A stretch of 64,000 nt of DNA from Actinomyces sp. ph3 (lineage in GTDB: Bacteria > Actinomycetota > Actinomycetes > Actinomycetales > Actinomycetaceae). Shown in pieces: positions 26,340 through 34,638 of the stretch. The notes under the pieces are model-generated. The model had not been told where the DNA came from. It did not search any database and saw only the letters and a list, made by a program, of their open reading frames with translations. The stretch is from the NCBI RefSeq assembly GCF_000308055.1, contig NZ_CAGY01000008.1:62001-126000 (forward strand). Reading direction: 5' to 3'. Each line of letters opens with the position of its first letter. Position 1 is the first letter of the stretch. The translations under genes were made by a program, and so were the position numbers.

Positions 26340-27047
26340 TCAGATCTGCGCCAGAGGAAGTGCAATTTCCATCATCTGGGTGAAGGCGGTCTGACGCTCG
26401 TGTGCGGTGGTTTCTTCACCGGTCACCAGCGAGTCAGAGACGGTAAAGATTCCCAGAGCTTCAACCCCGGCTTCGGCGGCAGTCGCGTAGAGGCCCGAAG
26501 TCTCCATTTCGATGGCCATGATGCCCATCTTCTGCCAGCGCTCATTAAAGGTCGGATCGGCATTGTAGAAAGTGTCCGAGGAGAGGACGTTACCCACGTG
26601 GGTGGTCACTCCCTTTTCCTTTGCATTCTCGCGCACAGCCTCGATCAGACGGTAGGAACCAATGGGGGCATAGGTTCCCGGGATGTTGTATTGATCGATG
26701 AAGTTCGAGTTCGTGCATGCTCCCTGAGCGATGACGACATCGTAAAGGTTGATTCCCGGCTGGAGTGCACCACACGTACCCACGCGGATCAGCTTCGTGC
26801 AACCAAAAACATGGATGAGTTCCCACGCGTACAGCGAGATCGAAGGAATGCCCATGCCCGATCCCATAACGGACACCGGGGTGCCCTGGTAGGTACCGGT
26901 GAAGCCCAGCATGTTACGCACCGCGTTGAATTGCTGCGCGTCCTCAAGGTAGGTCTCGGCAATGAACTTGGCGCGAAGCGGATCTCCGGGCAGCAAGATG
27001 GTCGGTGCAATGGGGGCCGTCGGGTTGATGTGCGGTGTCGATTTCAT
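26340..27047 (-). CDS. deoD: Purine-nucleoside phosphorylase (DeoD type)
   Basis: A 235-residue hexameric-type nucleoside phosphorylase: HINPTAPIAPTILLPGDPLRAKFIAE carries the phosphate site, GSGMGIPSISLYAWEL and RVGTCGALQPG are conserved, MAIEMETSGLYATA binds the ribose, and TVSDSLVTGE holds the catalytic Asp. It phosphorolyses purine (deoxy)nucleosides to base and (deoxy)ribose-1-phosphate in the cytoplasm. It lies between deoA and deoC in the same operon. The start at 27047 is the conserved one. Confidence 0.96.
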   Translation of the reverse strand: MKSTPHINPTAPIAPTILLPGDPLRAKFIAETYLEDAQQFNAVRNMLGFTGTYQGTPVSVMGSGMGIPSISLYAWELIHVFGCTKLIRVGTCGALQPGINLYDVVIAQGACTNSNFIDQYNIPGTYAPIGSYRLIEAVRENAKEKGVTTHVGNVLSSDTFYNADPTFNERWQKMGIMAIEMETSGLYATAAEAGVEALGIFTVSDSLVTGEETTAHERQTAFTQMMEIALPLAQI

Positions 27048-27103
27048 GGTTGTTTACTCCAATACGTATGTGGTGGTGTCGCTTGCCTGGTCTGGTTTAA
27101 GTC

Positions 27104-28387
27104 TTAGCCCACGCGGTCCAAAATGATGTGACGGGGAGCGGGTGCGGTTTCACTGATCACCATTCCCCCGTCCAGTGCCTCAAGAGCTCGGGGAATGCGC
27201 CATTCATCGTCGGTGTGCAAGGTGAAGAGCGGCTGGCCCGCCTTGACCTGATCACCGGGCTTAGCGTGGATTTCGATACCCGCACCGGCCTGTACCGGAT
27301 CGTCCTTGACTGCTCGTCCGGCGCCCAGCCTCCACGAGGCTACGCCCACGCTCAGCGCATCCATTTCGGAAAGGTAGCCATCGGCCTCGGCGGTGACAGT
27401 GTGGGTCAGTGTTGAGGTCGGAAGCTCAGCATCGGGGTCTCCCCCCTGCTCACGGATCATTGCGCGCCAGGTATCCATCGCACGACCGTCCTTGAGTGCA
27501 GCCTCGACGTCGACGTCGCTCTTACCGGCCATGGACAGCATGGTGCGGGCAAGCTCGACGGTCAACTCCACAACATCTGCGGGGCCGCCGCCGGCCAGAA
27601 CCTCAACGGATTCTTCGACCTCAAGCGCATTACCGACCTTGAGTCCCAGCGGGGTCGACATATCGGTGAGCAGCGCCTGGGTCTTCACACCGGCATCTCG
27701 TCCAAGATCCACCATGGTGCGGGCAAGCTCGCGAGCGTTGTCGATGTCCTTCATGAATGCGCCGCTGCCAACCTTGACGTCCAAGACCAGAGAATCGGTG
27801 CCCTCGGCAATCTTCTTCGACATGATCGAAGAGGCAATTAGTGGAATGCAATCGACGGTCGATGTGATATCGCGCAGTGCGTAGAGCTTCTTATCTGCGG
27901 GGGCAAGGCCCGCACCCGCTGCGCAAATGACAGCGCCGCAGCCTTCGCCCAGCTGATGGTAGATCTCTTCGTTGGACAGCGAGGCACGCCAGCCGGGGAT
28001 GGCCTCGAGTTTGTCCAAGGTCCCGCCTGTGTGGCCAAGGCCTCGGCCCGAAAGCTGCGGAACGGCAACGCCAAAACACGCAACCAGGGGAGCAAGAGGA
28101 AGGGTGATCTTATCGCCGACGCCGCCAGTGGAGTGCTTGTCAGCGGTCACTCGGCCAATTCGAGCGAAATCCATACGTTCGCCGGAATCAATCATGGCCT
28201 GGGTCCAGGTGACGATTTCCTCCCGATCCATTCCGCGCAGGAAGACAGCCATGGCAAGCGCTGCCATTTGTTCGTCTTTCATGACCCCGCGCGTGTAGGC
28301 ATCAATGGTCCACTGGATTTCTTCGGTGGACAGTTTCCCGCCATCGCGCTTCACGCGGATGACGTCGACGGCATCAAACTGTTTCAT
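27104..28387 (-). CDS. deoA: Thymidine/pyrimidine-nucleoside phosphorylase
   Basis: A 427-residue enzyme of the NP-II family. DVIRVKRDGGKLSTEEIQW is the N-terminal domain; DKHSTGGVGDKITLPLAPLVA is the phosphate-binding signature; GRGLGHTGGTLDKLEAIPG and ALRDITSTVDCIPLIASSIMSKKIAEG bind the pyrimidine and ribose. The C-terminal PYNP domain is intact. It phosphorolyses thymidine and deoxyuridine, and possibly uridine. The ATG at 28387 is preceded by AGGAAGGACATC; an upstream in-frame start would add 22 unconserved residues and cross a long RNA hairpin. It follows cdd, whose product supplies uridine/deoxyuridine. Confidence 0.95.
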   Translation of the reverse strand: MKQFDAVDVIRVKRDGGKLSTEEIQWTIDAYTRGVMKDEQMAALAMAVFLRGMDREEIVTWTQAMIDSGERMDFARIGRVTADKHSTGGVGDKITLPLAPLVACFGVAVPQLSGRGLGHTGGTLDKLEAIPGWRASLSNEEIYHQLGEGCGAVICAAGAGLAPADKKLYALRDITSTVDCIPLIASSIMSKKIAEGTDSLVLDVKVGSGAFMKDIDNARELARTMVDLGRDAGVKTQALLTDMSTPLGLKVGNALEVEESVEVLAGGGPADVVELTVELARTMLSMAGKSDVDVEAALKDGRAMDTWRAMIREQGGDPDAELPTSTLTHTVTAEADGYLSEMDALSVGVASWRLGAGRAVKDDPVQAGAGIEIHAKPGDQVKAGQPLFTLHTDDEWRIPRALEALDGGMVISETAPAPRHIILDRVG

Positions 28388-28425
28388 GATGTCCTTCCTG
28401 GGTGTTGTTGTCGGGCTATGTGTGT

Positions 28426-28464
28426 GGCGGACGCACATGTCACCTGATGACACATACGCCCGCC
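28426..28464 (-). promoter_or_regulatory. Long RNA hairpin between cdd and deoA
   Basis: In the minus-strand transcript, positions 28464-28448 and 28442-28426 form a continuous 17-bp helix with a 5-base loop. Four of the pairs are G-U, which would be mismatches on the opposite strand, so the structure is specific to this transcript. There is no T-run after it. It lies 7 bases after the cdd stop and 38 bases before deoA, and may be a stability or processing element. Confidence 0.6.
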
Positions 28465-28471
28465 AGAGTGA

Positions 28472-28888
28472 TTAGTCTTCCGTGAATCGCGCCGCGGCGA
28501 CTTCGGTTAGGTCGTGCGGACCAAAAGCTCCCGGGAGCACCTGCTTCATGGTCATGACACCTTCGGGCATCAGAACCAAGCAGTCATTCCCACCGTGCTC
28601 AAAAATAAGCTGGCGGCAGCGTCCGCAAGGAGCCACGGGTTCGCAGTTTCCATTCACTGCAACGACCGCTGCTAAGCGGCCTCCGCCCGAGCGCACCATC
28701 TGCGAGACCATCCCACATTCGGCACACAGGGTGACGCCATAACCGGCATTTTCCACATTGCAGCCCGAATAGGTGTGTCCATCGGTTGTCAGTCCTGCCG
28801 CACCGACGGGGAATCCGCTATAGGGGCAGTAAGCCTGCTCCATTGCCGAGATCGCAAGATCCTTGAGCTCTTCCCAATTGATATCCAT
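28472..28888 (-). CDS. cdd: Cytidine deaminase
   Basis: A 138-residue homotetrameric-type cytidine deaminase. CPYSGFPVGAAG, CNVENAGYGVTLCAECG (zinc ligand Cys and catalytic Glu) and PCGRCRQLIFE (two zinc-ligand Cys) are present. It converts cytidine and deoxycytidine to uridine and deoxyuridine. The ATG at 28888 is preferred over one 15 bases upstream, because the upstream one overlaps the GAAGGA ribosome binding site. It lies directly between the ABC importer genes and deoA, so imported pyrimidine nucleosides are probably processed at once. Confidence 0.95.
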   Translation of the reverse strand: MDINWEELKDLAISAMEQAYCPYSGFPVGAAGLTTDGHTYSGCNVENAGYGVTLCAECGMVSQMVRSGGGRLAAVVAVNGNCEPVAPCGRCRQLIFEHGGNDCLVLMPEGVMTMKQVLPGAFGPHDLTEVAAARFTED

Positions 28889-28918
28889 GTTTGGGTCCTT
28901 CATCTACCTAGCCGTCGA

Positions 28919-30193
28919 TCACTTCGTGTAGGGAATGTTTTCGGCTGCCGGGGGACGCGACTTTCCGACGAATCCGGCGACCGCAATGATGGTCACGATG
29001 TAAGGAATCATCGAGATCAGGTCCGAAGGAATGGACTGCTCAAGGTTGGGCAGCAAGCGAGCGAGCGCTTGGGCGAAGCCGAACATAAGCGCCGCGCCCA
29101 TAGCACCGATCGGGTGCCACTTGCCCAAAATCATTGCCGCAAGGGCGATGTAGCCGTTACCTGCGGAGATATTGTCAGTGAAGGAGAGGCTCGAACCGAT
29201 GGTGAAGAATGCACCGCCCAATCCAGCAAAACCAGAAGCGAGGATCGCATTGAGGGTTCGCGTGCGATTGACGTTGATGCCGACGGTATCTGCAGCGCGC
29301 GGGTGCTCACCACAGGCGCGAAGGCGCAGGCCCCAGCGCGAGCGGTAAAGGTAAACCGCCAAGAAAATCACCGTGGCGTACATCAGGTACACCAAGATAT
29401 TGTGGTTGAAGAGCACGGGACCAAGAATTGGGATCTCACCTAGGAGCGGGATCTTGATGTCTGAGAGCGAGAACCTGTTGGTGTTGAACAGTTCGGGCTT
29501 CTTCGTCATCCACGTTCCGTAGAAGAAGGTCGTCAGACCCGCTGCAAGGACGTTCAAAACCACACCGACGATAATCTGATCCACGCCGTACTTGACCGAG
29601 AAGAGTGCCAAGAGGCAACCAAGGAATGCGCCTGCGATCGGAGCGGCGATCAAACCTGCCCACGAGGTCTGGAAGAAGGACGCTGCCATGACGCCTGCGA
29701 AAGCACCCAAGAGCAGGTCACCTTCAATGGCGATATTGACAACGCCAACGCGTTCGGAGACAACACCCGAAAGGGAGCCGAAGATCAGAGGCGTCGAGAT
29801 TGCCACTGTGGAGTAGAGGGTGGAGGTCAGTGTGACAACACCGGCCGAACCCGAACCCGCGTAGATCAAGAAGCCAAAGACCGTCGCAATTCCGGCAACG
29901 ATCATCATGGTGACGTCAAGCCACCGCGGATTTTGACGACGTGCCCACACCGAGTAGATCGACCAGGCTGTCACCAGAAGGGTGAATACCGTGAGTACCA
30001 GAAGGATCGGACGACCGGGGGTCACAATGTCGTCGATATTGATGCTCTGGGACTTGTCATTAAGCCTGATGGTGACATCGCCACTGACCTTGACGACGAA
30101 AAGGATCTGCAGAAGGGCTGCCAGAACGTAGACAACCGGCATCTTCCACGAACGCTTCAGCTGAACGTCATTCATTGCGCGCGTCTGGCTCAT
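28919..30193 (-). CDS. Nucleoside ABC importer permease 2 (YufQ/NupQ-like)
   Basis: A 424-residue multi-spanning permease of the BPD_transp_2 (LivHM-like) family. The block STLYSTVAISTPLIFGSLSGVVSERVGVVNIAIEGDLLLGAF is diagnostic of the YufQ/BmpD group, followed by RACGEHPRAADTVGINVNRTR (the EAA-like cytoplasmic loop) and GFAGLGGAFFTIGSSLSF. It forms the membrane channel with the other permease. An N-terminal extension of roughly 100 residues carries extra helices. It overlaps the upstream permease gene by ATGA, and cdd starts 30 bases further on. Confidence 0.92.
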   Translation of the reverse strand: MSQTRAMNDVQLKRSWKMPVVYVLAALLQILFVVKVSGDVTIRLNDKSQSINIDDIVTPGRPILLVLTVFTLLVTAWSIYSVWARRQNPRWLDVTMMIVAGIATVFGFLIYAGSGSAGVVTLTSTLYSTVAISTPLIFGSLSGVVSERVGVVNIAIEGDLLLGAFAGVMAASFFQTSWAGLIAAPIAGAFLGCLLALFSVKYGVDQIIVGVVLNVLAAGLTTFFYGTWMTKKPELFNTNRFSLSDIKIPLLGEIPILGPVLFNHNILVYLMYATVIFLAVYLYRSRWGLRLRACGEHPRAADTVGINVNRTRTLNAILASGFAGLGGAFFTIGSSLSFTDNISAGNGYIALAAMILGKWHPIGAMGAALMFGFAQALARLLPNLEQSIPSDLISMIPYIVTIIAVAGFVGKSRPPAAENIPYTK

Positions 30194-31452
30194 CGTGCCT
30201 CTCCTTCCGTATCGGTGGAGGCACCATCGATGGCGGCATCGCCGCCCTCGGATGCTGCGTCTTCCTTCACTGCCGAGGCCATGGCCGGGGTCTTCCCGTC
30301 TTCTTCAGAGTGCTCACCGCTGAGTTCAGCGAGCTCAGCACGCAAGCTCTTCTTGGTTTCCTTCGGCAGGTGGAAGAGCCAACGGACCAGCATGGGAGCT
30401 GCGATCAGCAAGACGATCACTGACTGGAGGATCAAGATCATATCGATCGGAACACCCTTGGCCTGCATGGTATAACCACCGGCTTTAAAGGCACCGAAGA
30501 GGATACCTGCACCCAGAGTGCCCAGAGGCTTGTTGCGGCCCAGGAGAGCAACCGTGATGGCATCGAAACCGATTGAACCAGCGATGTCTCTGGAGACGTA
30601 ACCAACGGTACCCAAGGCCTCGTTCGCACCTGCAAGTCCCAGGAAAGCACCCGAGATTGCCATGGTAATTGCGGTGATCTTTCCAACTGAGATACCAGCG
30701 GTACGGGCGGCCTCGGGGTTCGCACCAACTGCGCGAATTTCAAAGCCGAGGGTCGATCGCTCAATAAGCCACCAGAAAACGATGACCGCAAGGAGCGCAA
30801 CAAAAAGGCCAACGTGGATCTTGAAGGGCGCATCCAAGATACGGGTGAAGGCAGCTGAATCCGCGACCTTCGGGGTTTGAGGCTGATTAGAACCGGGAAC
30901 CTGCCAGGACTTCTTCGAGAGGATGTATCCCAGCGCCAAGGTCGCAATCGAATTCAGCATGATGGTGACAATGACTTCGTTCGCCCCGGTCTTTGCCTTC
31001 AGAACACCGGCGATTCCCGCATAGAGCGCACCGGCAACCATTGCGGCAAGAAGAGCAACAAGAGTGTGAACGACGGGCGGCAGGTTCATTGCGAAGCCAA
31101 CCCAGACAGCGGCAAGAGCACCGAAGATGATCTGGCCTTTACCACCGATGTTGAACAGGCCTGCGCGGAAGCCCAAGGCAAGGCCCAAGCCACCCAAAAC
31201 CAAGGGGATGGAGAAGAACAGGGACTCTGTCAAAGGTTTGATCTGACGCTGGAAGCTACGAGCTGTTGGATCAAAGATCGCTCCGCGGAACATCGCGTAG
31301 TAGGCATCGAGTACCGATGCACCGGTCATCGCGATCAGAATGGCACCGATAGCGAAGGCGATGAGAACCGCAAGGATAGAAACGAACCATCGCGATCCCA
31401 GGATATGACGGCACACAATCAGTGCCTTCGAAGGACGCTTTACCGCGGTCAT
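30190..31452 (-). CDS. Nucleoside ABC importer permease 1 (YufP/NupP-like)
   Basis: A 420-residue permease of the same family as its neighbour: LGFRAGLFNIGGKGQIIFGALAAVWVGF, TGANEVIVTIMLNSIATLALGY and RAVGANPEAARTAGISVGKIT, with GAFLGLAGANEALGTVGY, are the usual YufP motifs. About nine membrane helices are visible between residues 20 and 365. The last 50 residues are acidic, rich in Glu, Ala and Ser, and probably a disordered cytoplasmic tail. Its ATG overlaps the ATPase stop by one base (TGATG). Confidence 0.92.
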   Translation of the reverse strand: MTAVKRPSKALIVCRHILGSRWFVSILAVLIAFAIGAILIAMTGASVLDAYYAMFRGAIFDPTARSFQRQIKPLTESLFFSIPLVLGGLGLALGFRAGLFNIGGKGQIIFGALAAVWVGFAMNLPPVVHTLVALLAAMVAGALYAGIAGVLKAKTGANEVIVTIMLNSIATLALGYILSKKSWQVPGSNQPQTPKVADSAAFTRILDAPFKIHVGLFVALLAVIVFWWLIERSTLGFEIRAVGANPEAARTAGISVGKITAITMAISGAFLGLAGANEALGTVGYVSRDIAGSIGFDAITVALLGRNKPLGTLGAGILFGAFKAGGYTMQAKGVPIDMILILQSVIVLLIAAPMLVRWLFHLPKETKKSLRAELAELSGEHSEEDGKTPAMASAVKEDAASEGGDAAIDGASTDTEGEAR

Positions 31453-33014
31453 CAGTTCTCCTCCACGTGTGAATCCGAAACCTCGGCGTTTTCCTGCACG
31501 CCTTCTACGGCCTCGTCATAGGGAACACCAGCCATCATCAAACCAAGAACGTCACGCGGGGTGTCCGCGGGAACGATTCCCATCACGCGGCCTCGGTACA
31601 TGACGACAATGCGATCGGCCAGCGAGATCACTTCGTCCAATTCCGATGAGATCAGAAGGACGGGAATGTTCTGGTCGCGCACCTCAACAATGCGCTTGTG
31701 AATGAATTCGATAGAACCAACATCCACACCGCGGGTCGGCTGGTTCGCGACAAGCAGGTTGAGGTCCTTTGACATCTCGCGCGCGACAACAACCTTCTGC
31801 TGATTTCCACCAGAAAGCGAGGAAATCGGGTCATTGATTGAAGTCAAACGAATATCGAATTCCTGCTCTTTATCGCGCGCGTTCTGCGCAATAGCTCCCA
31901 GCTTAAGCATTGGGCCCGATGCGAAGGAGGAATCCTTGTACTGGTCCAAAATCAGGTTCTCGGCGACGGAGAAAGTAGAAATAATGCCATCGGTCGATCG
32001 GTCTTCGGGAATGAAGCCAACACCGGCGTCCAAAGACTTTCGAGGACCTGCGTGGGAAATATCTTCGCCTTCAAGAAGAATTTCACCAGAATCTGGGGTA
32101 CACAGACCCAAAACAGTTTGTGCCAATTCGGTCTGGCCGTTGCCCTGCACACCCGCGACGGCGACGATTTCACCGCGCTCTACCGCGAAGGAGACATGGT
32201 CAAGGAGCGGTACTCCCTGGGGCGAGAGCATAGAAATTGCCTTGAATTCCAGTCCCCCACCAGTGGGCGCTGCGGGAGCTTTTTGGACGCGCATCATGAC
32301 GGAGCGGCCGACCATCTTATTCGCCAGTTCTGATTCAGAATCTTGCGGAGAGGCTTCACCAACAACGGCACCGCGTCGAATCACGGTAATTTCGTCTGCG
32401 ACGGCTCGAACTTCGCGAAGCTTGTGAGTGATGAAGACAATCGAGGTCCCAGCGTCGGCAAGTTGACGCATGATCGCCATGAGTTCGTCAGTCTCTTGAG
32501 GCGTGAGCACTGCCGTTGGCTCATCAAGAATGAGGACCTTCGCCTGACGCGAAAGCGCTTTAACAATTTCAACTCGCTGCTGGGCGCCGACAGAAAGATC
32601 TTCAATGAGCGCATCGGGATCAAGATCGAAACCAAAGCGCGCTGAAACCTCTTTCACGGTCTTGCGTGCCTGAGCAAGATCAATCAAGCCGCTTGCCTTG
32701 GTCGGTTCAAAACCCAGTGCGATTGATTCTGCAACAGTGAAAACTGGGATCAGCATGAAGTGCTGGTGAACCATGCCGATGCCGGCTGCGACCGCGTCGC
32801 CGGGGCCATCGAAGTGGACGGGCTTTCCATCGATGAGGATTTCACCTTCATCGGGCTGGTGAAGGCCGTAGAGCACGTTCATCAACGTTGATTTACCCGC
32901 TCCATTTTCACCCAGAAGTGCGTGAATGTGGCCTTCTTCAATTGTCAGGTTGATGTCGTTATTTGCGACCAGAGGACCGAAACGTTTGGTGATCCCCTTC
33001 AGTTCCAATTTCAC
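31452..33014 (-). CDS. Nucleoside ABC importer ATPase with two nucleotide-binding domains
   Basis: A 520-residue sugar/nucleoside-type ABC ATPase with tandem domains. The first (about 1-240) has GENGAGKST, the signature LSVGAQQRVEI and ILDEPTAVL; the second (about 255-500) has the degenerate Walker A GVQGNGQTEL and LSGGNQQKVVVAREM with LLVANQPTRGVDVGS, where the usual Asp-Glu of Walker B is replaced by Ala-Asn. Such asymmetry is normal in this family. It powers uptake with the two downstream permeases. A terminator lies between the BMP gene and this gene. Confidence 0.95.
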   Translation of the reverse strand: MKLELKGITKRFGPLVANNDINLTIEEGHIHALLGENGAGKSTLMNVLYGLHQPDEGEILIDGKPVHFDGPGDAVAAGIGMVHQHFMLIPVFTVAESIALGFEPTKASGLIDLAQARKTVKEVSARFGFDLDPDALIEDLSVGAQQRVEIVKALSRQAKVLILDEPTAVLTPQETDELMAIMRQLADAGTSIVFITHKLREVRAVADEITVIRRGAVVGEASPQDSESELANKMVGRSVMMRVQKAPAAPTGGGLEFKAISMLSPQGVPLLDHVSFAVERGEIVAVAGVQGNGQTELAQTVLGLCTPDSGEILLEGEDISHAGPRKSLDAGVGFIPEDRSTDGIISTFSVAENLILDQYKDSSFASGPMLKLGAIAQNARDKEQEFDIRLTSINDPISSLSGGNQQKVVVAREMSKDLNLLVANQPTRGVDVGSIEFIHKRIVEVRDQNIPVLLISSELDEVISLADRIVVMYRGRVMGIVPADTPRDVLGLMMAGVPYDEAVEGVQENAEVSDSHVEEN

Positions 33015-33070
33015 TCTACTGCGCCCCTTCTGCGTGGTCGAGCTCCCGTTTCAGGATAGCCGAAAAAAGT

Positions 33071-33101
33071 GGGGCGCGATGGTCGAAAACCACCGCGCCC
33101 C
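33071..33101 (-). terminator. Intrinsic terminator between the binding protein and ATPase genes
   Basis: On the minus strand a 13-bp stem (GGGGCGCGGTGGT, one G-U) with loop TTTCG is followed by ACTTTTTTCGG. As the genes run the same way with a short gap, partial readthrough would give more binding protein than transporter. Confidence 0.85.
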
Positions 33102-33118
33102 AACCTAAGATTTCCGCG

Positions 33119-34216
33119 TCACTTCGGGGAGTTTGCGGACTCAACCTTTAGCTCGCCCTTCTTGATCTGATCGGTGAGCTTGGTCAGCTCATCCTTCAGA
33201 TCCGAGGGAACCTTGGAGTCGAAATCGTGGAAGGGAGCGATGGAAACGCCACCGTTTTCCAGGGTGCCCACGTAGGGGGTTGCAGTGAACTTGCCGTTCA
33301 CGGAGTCCGTGATGGCCTGCTCAACCGAAGCACCAATTTCCTTCATGACCGAGGTCAGAACGATCGACTTGTAGTCGGGGGCAGATTCGTACCAGTCGGA
33401 GTCAACACCGATGATGTAGGTCTTGCCATCAGCCTGTGCAGCTGCTGCTGCGCCCAGGCCCACGGGGCCGGCGACGGGCATGATGATGTCAGCGCCCTGG
33501 TCGATGAACTGCTGTGCCTGCTGCTTGCCCAGTGCCTGGTCATCGAAGGACTGGGTGAAGGAGCCGTTCTGAGTTGCCTTATCCCAACCGAGGACCTGGA
33601 CATTGGTGCCCTTGGCCTTGTTGTAGGCGGCAACACCATCGGCAAAGCCGTCCATGAAGACGGTAACCGAAGGAATCTGGATACCACCGAAGGTGGCAAC
33701 CTTACCGGTCTTGCTCATGCCTGCTGCGGCGTAACCCGCAAGGTAGGCGGCTTCAGCGGTGTTGAAGAGCAGTGGGCGTGCATTCTCGACGGTGACGGTC
33801 TTGTTGGAATCATCCGAGAAGGAGGAGTCAACCAGTGCGTAGTGAACATCCTTATTCTCATTTGCAGAGGCGTGGAGCGCCTTCTCGAGGTTGAAGCCAA
33901 CGCCGATGATCAGGTTGCAGCCATCGGAAACCATGGATTCGGTGTTGGGCACGAAGTCTGCCGAGGAGGAAGACTCTGCCGTGTTGATCTGGATACCGAG
34001 CTTGGACTGTGCGGCCTTCAGACCGTTGTATGCGGACTCGTTGAAGGACTTGTCGTCCCAACCGCCTGCGTCCGACACTGCACAAGCCTTGAAGCTTGCG
34101 CCCTTCGATGCTGCGTCAGAGCTGGATTCTGACGAGGCCTTCTGGCCGGATGAGCACGCGGTCAGCGCGAGAGTTGCGACGCCGGCGACCGCAACAAATT
34201 TGGTGAGGGTCTTCAT
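33119..34216 (-). CDS. BMP family nucleoside-binding lipoprotein
   Basis: A 365-residue lipoprotein with lipobox LALTAC (C21) and a Ser-rich linker. The mature part is a BMP fold: CAVSDAGGWDDKSFNESAYNGL, MVSDGCNLIIGVGF, AAYLAGYAAAGMSKTGKVATFGG and GADIIMPVAGPVG. It captures nucleosides outside the membrane for the adjacent ABC importer. The ATG at 34216 follows GGAGGAAATACAGC; the frame runs a further 29 codons upstream without conserved sequence. It is the first gene of a minus-strand series that includes the importer, cdd, deoA, deoD, deoC and the mutase. Confidence 0.93.
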   Translation of the reverse strand: MKTLTKFVAVAGVATLALTACSSGQKASSESSSDAASKGASFKACAVSDAGGWDDKSFNESAYNGLKAAQSKLGIQINTAESSSSADFVPNTESMVSDGCNLIIGVGFNLEKALHASANENKDVHYALVDSSFSDDSNKTVTVENARPLLFNTAEAAYLAGYAAAGMSKTGKVATFGGIQIPSVTVFMDGFADGVAAYNKAKGTNVQVLGWDKATQNGSFTQSFDDQALGKQQAQQFIDQGADIIMPVAGPVGLGAAAAAQADGKTYIIGVDSDWYESAPDYKSIVLTSVMKEIGASVEQAITDSVNGKFTATPYVGTLENGGVSIAPFHDFDSKVPSDLKDELTKLTDQIKKGELKVESANSPK

Positions 34217-34638
34217 GCTGTATTTCCTCCACATAGGTTGTGTACATCCAGAGATGGATAGATGCGAGGATGCGATGAGACCCAGAATGGGCACATGCAT
34301 CACCGCTTGCGAGAACGCATAAGTGTGCTGCGTTGACGCCCACTAATGAGTTTCACCCGTCATAATTAGGCGTGTCAAGGCGGATTGGATACAGCTCGAT
34401 AACGAATCTATAAATCTCATCTTTTCCGCATAAATGCAGTATTTATTCATTTCTGAATCACAGTTGTTCTCTCACCATACGGGCACACTTGCATAAAACA
34501 GTCAAAACCCAGAAGAGAAGCACTCTGAGATTGACATAGTTGACAAACACAGTGGGTGGCACAGCCATACGACCGTGCCACCCACGTGCGAATTCAATGC
34601 TCAATCAGATTGAGATCCTCATGAGTACAGCTTCCGTT
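34217..34638. other. 422-base intergenic region upstream of the nucleoside operon
   Basis: I see no gene. The stretch 34380-34500 is AT-rich and should hold the promoter of the nucleoside operon. A TTGACA on the minus strand (34373-34378) has no convincing -10 at the right distance. The right end holds the terminator of the 5'-nucleotidase gene. Confidence 0.6.
34552..34585 (-). terminator. Terminator of the 5'-nucleotidase gene
   Basis: A perfect 11-bp stem GTGGGTGGCAC with a 12-base loop, 54 bases beyond the stop codon. Confidence 0.8.

Noticed and set aside
34373-34378. TTGACA as the -35 of the nucleoside operon promoter on the minus strand
   Set aside because: No acceptable -10 lies 16-18 bases downstream; the nearby TAATTA is too close.
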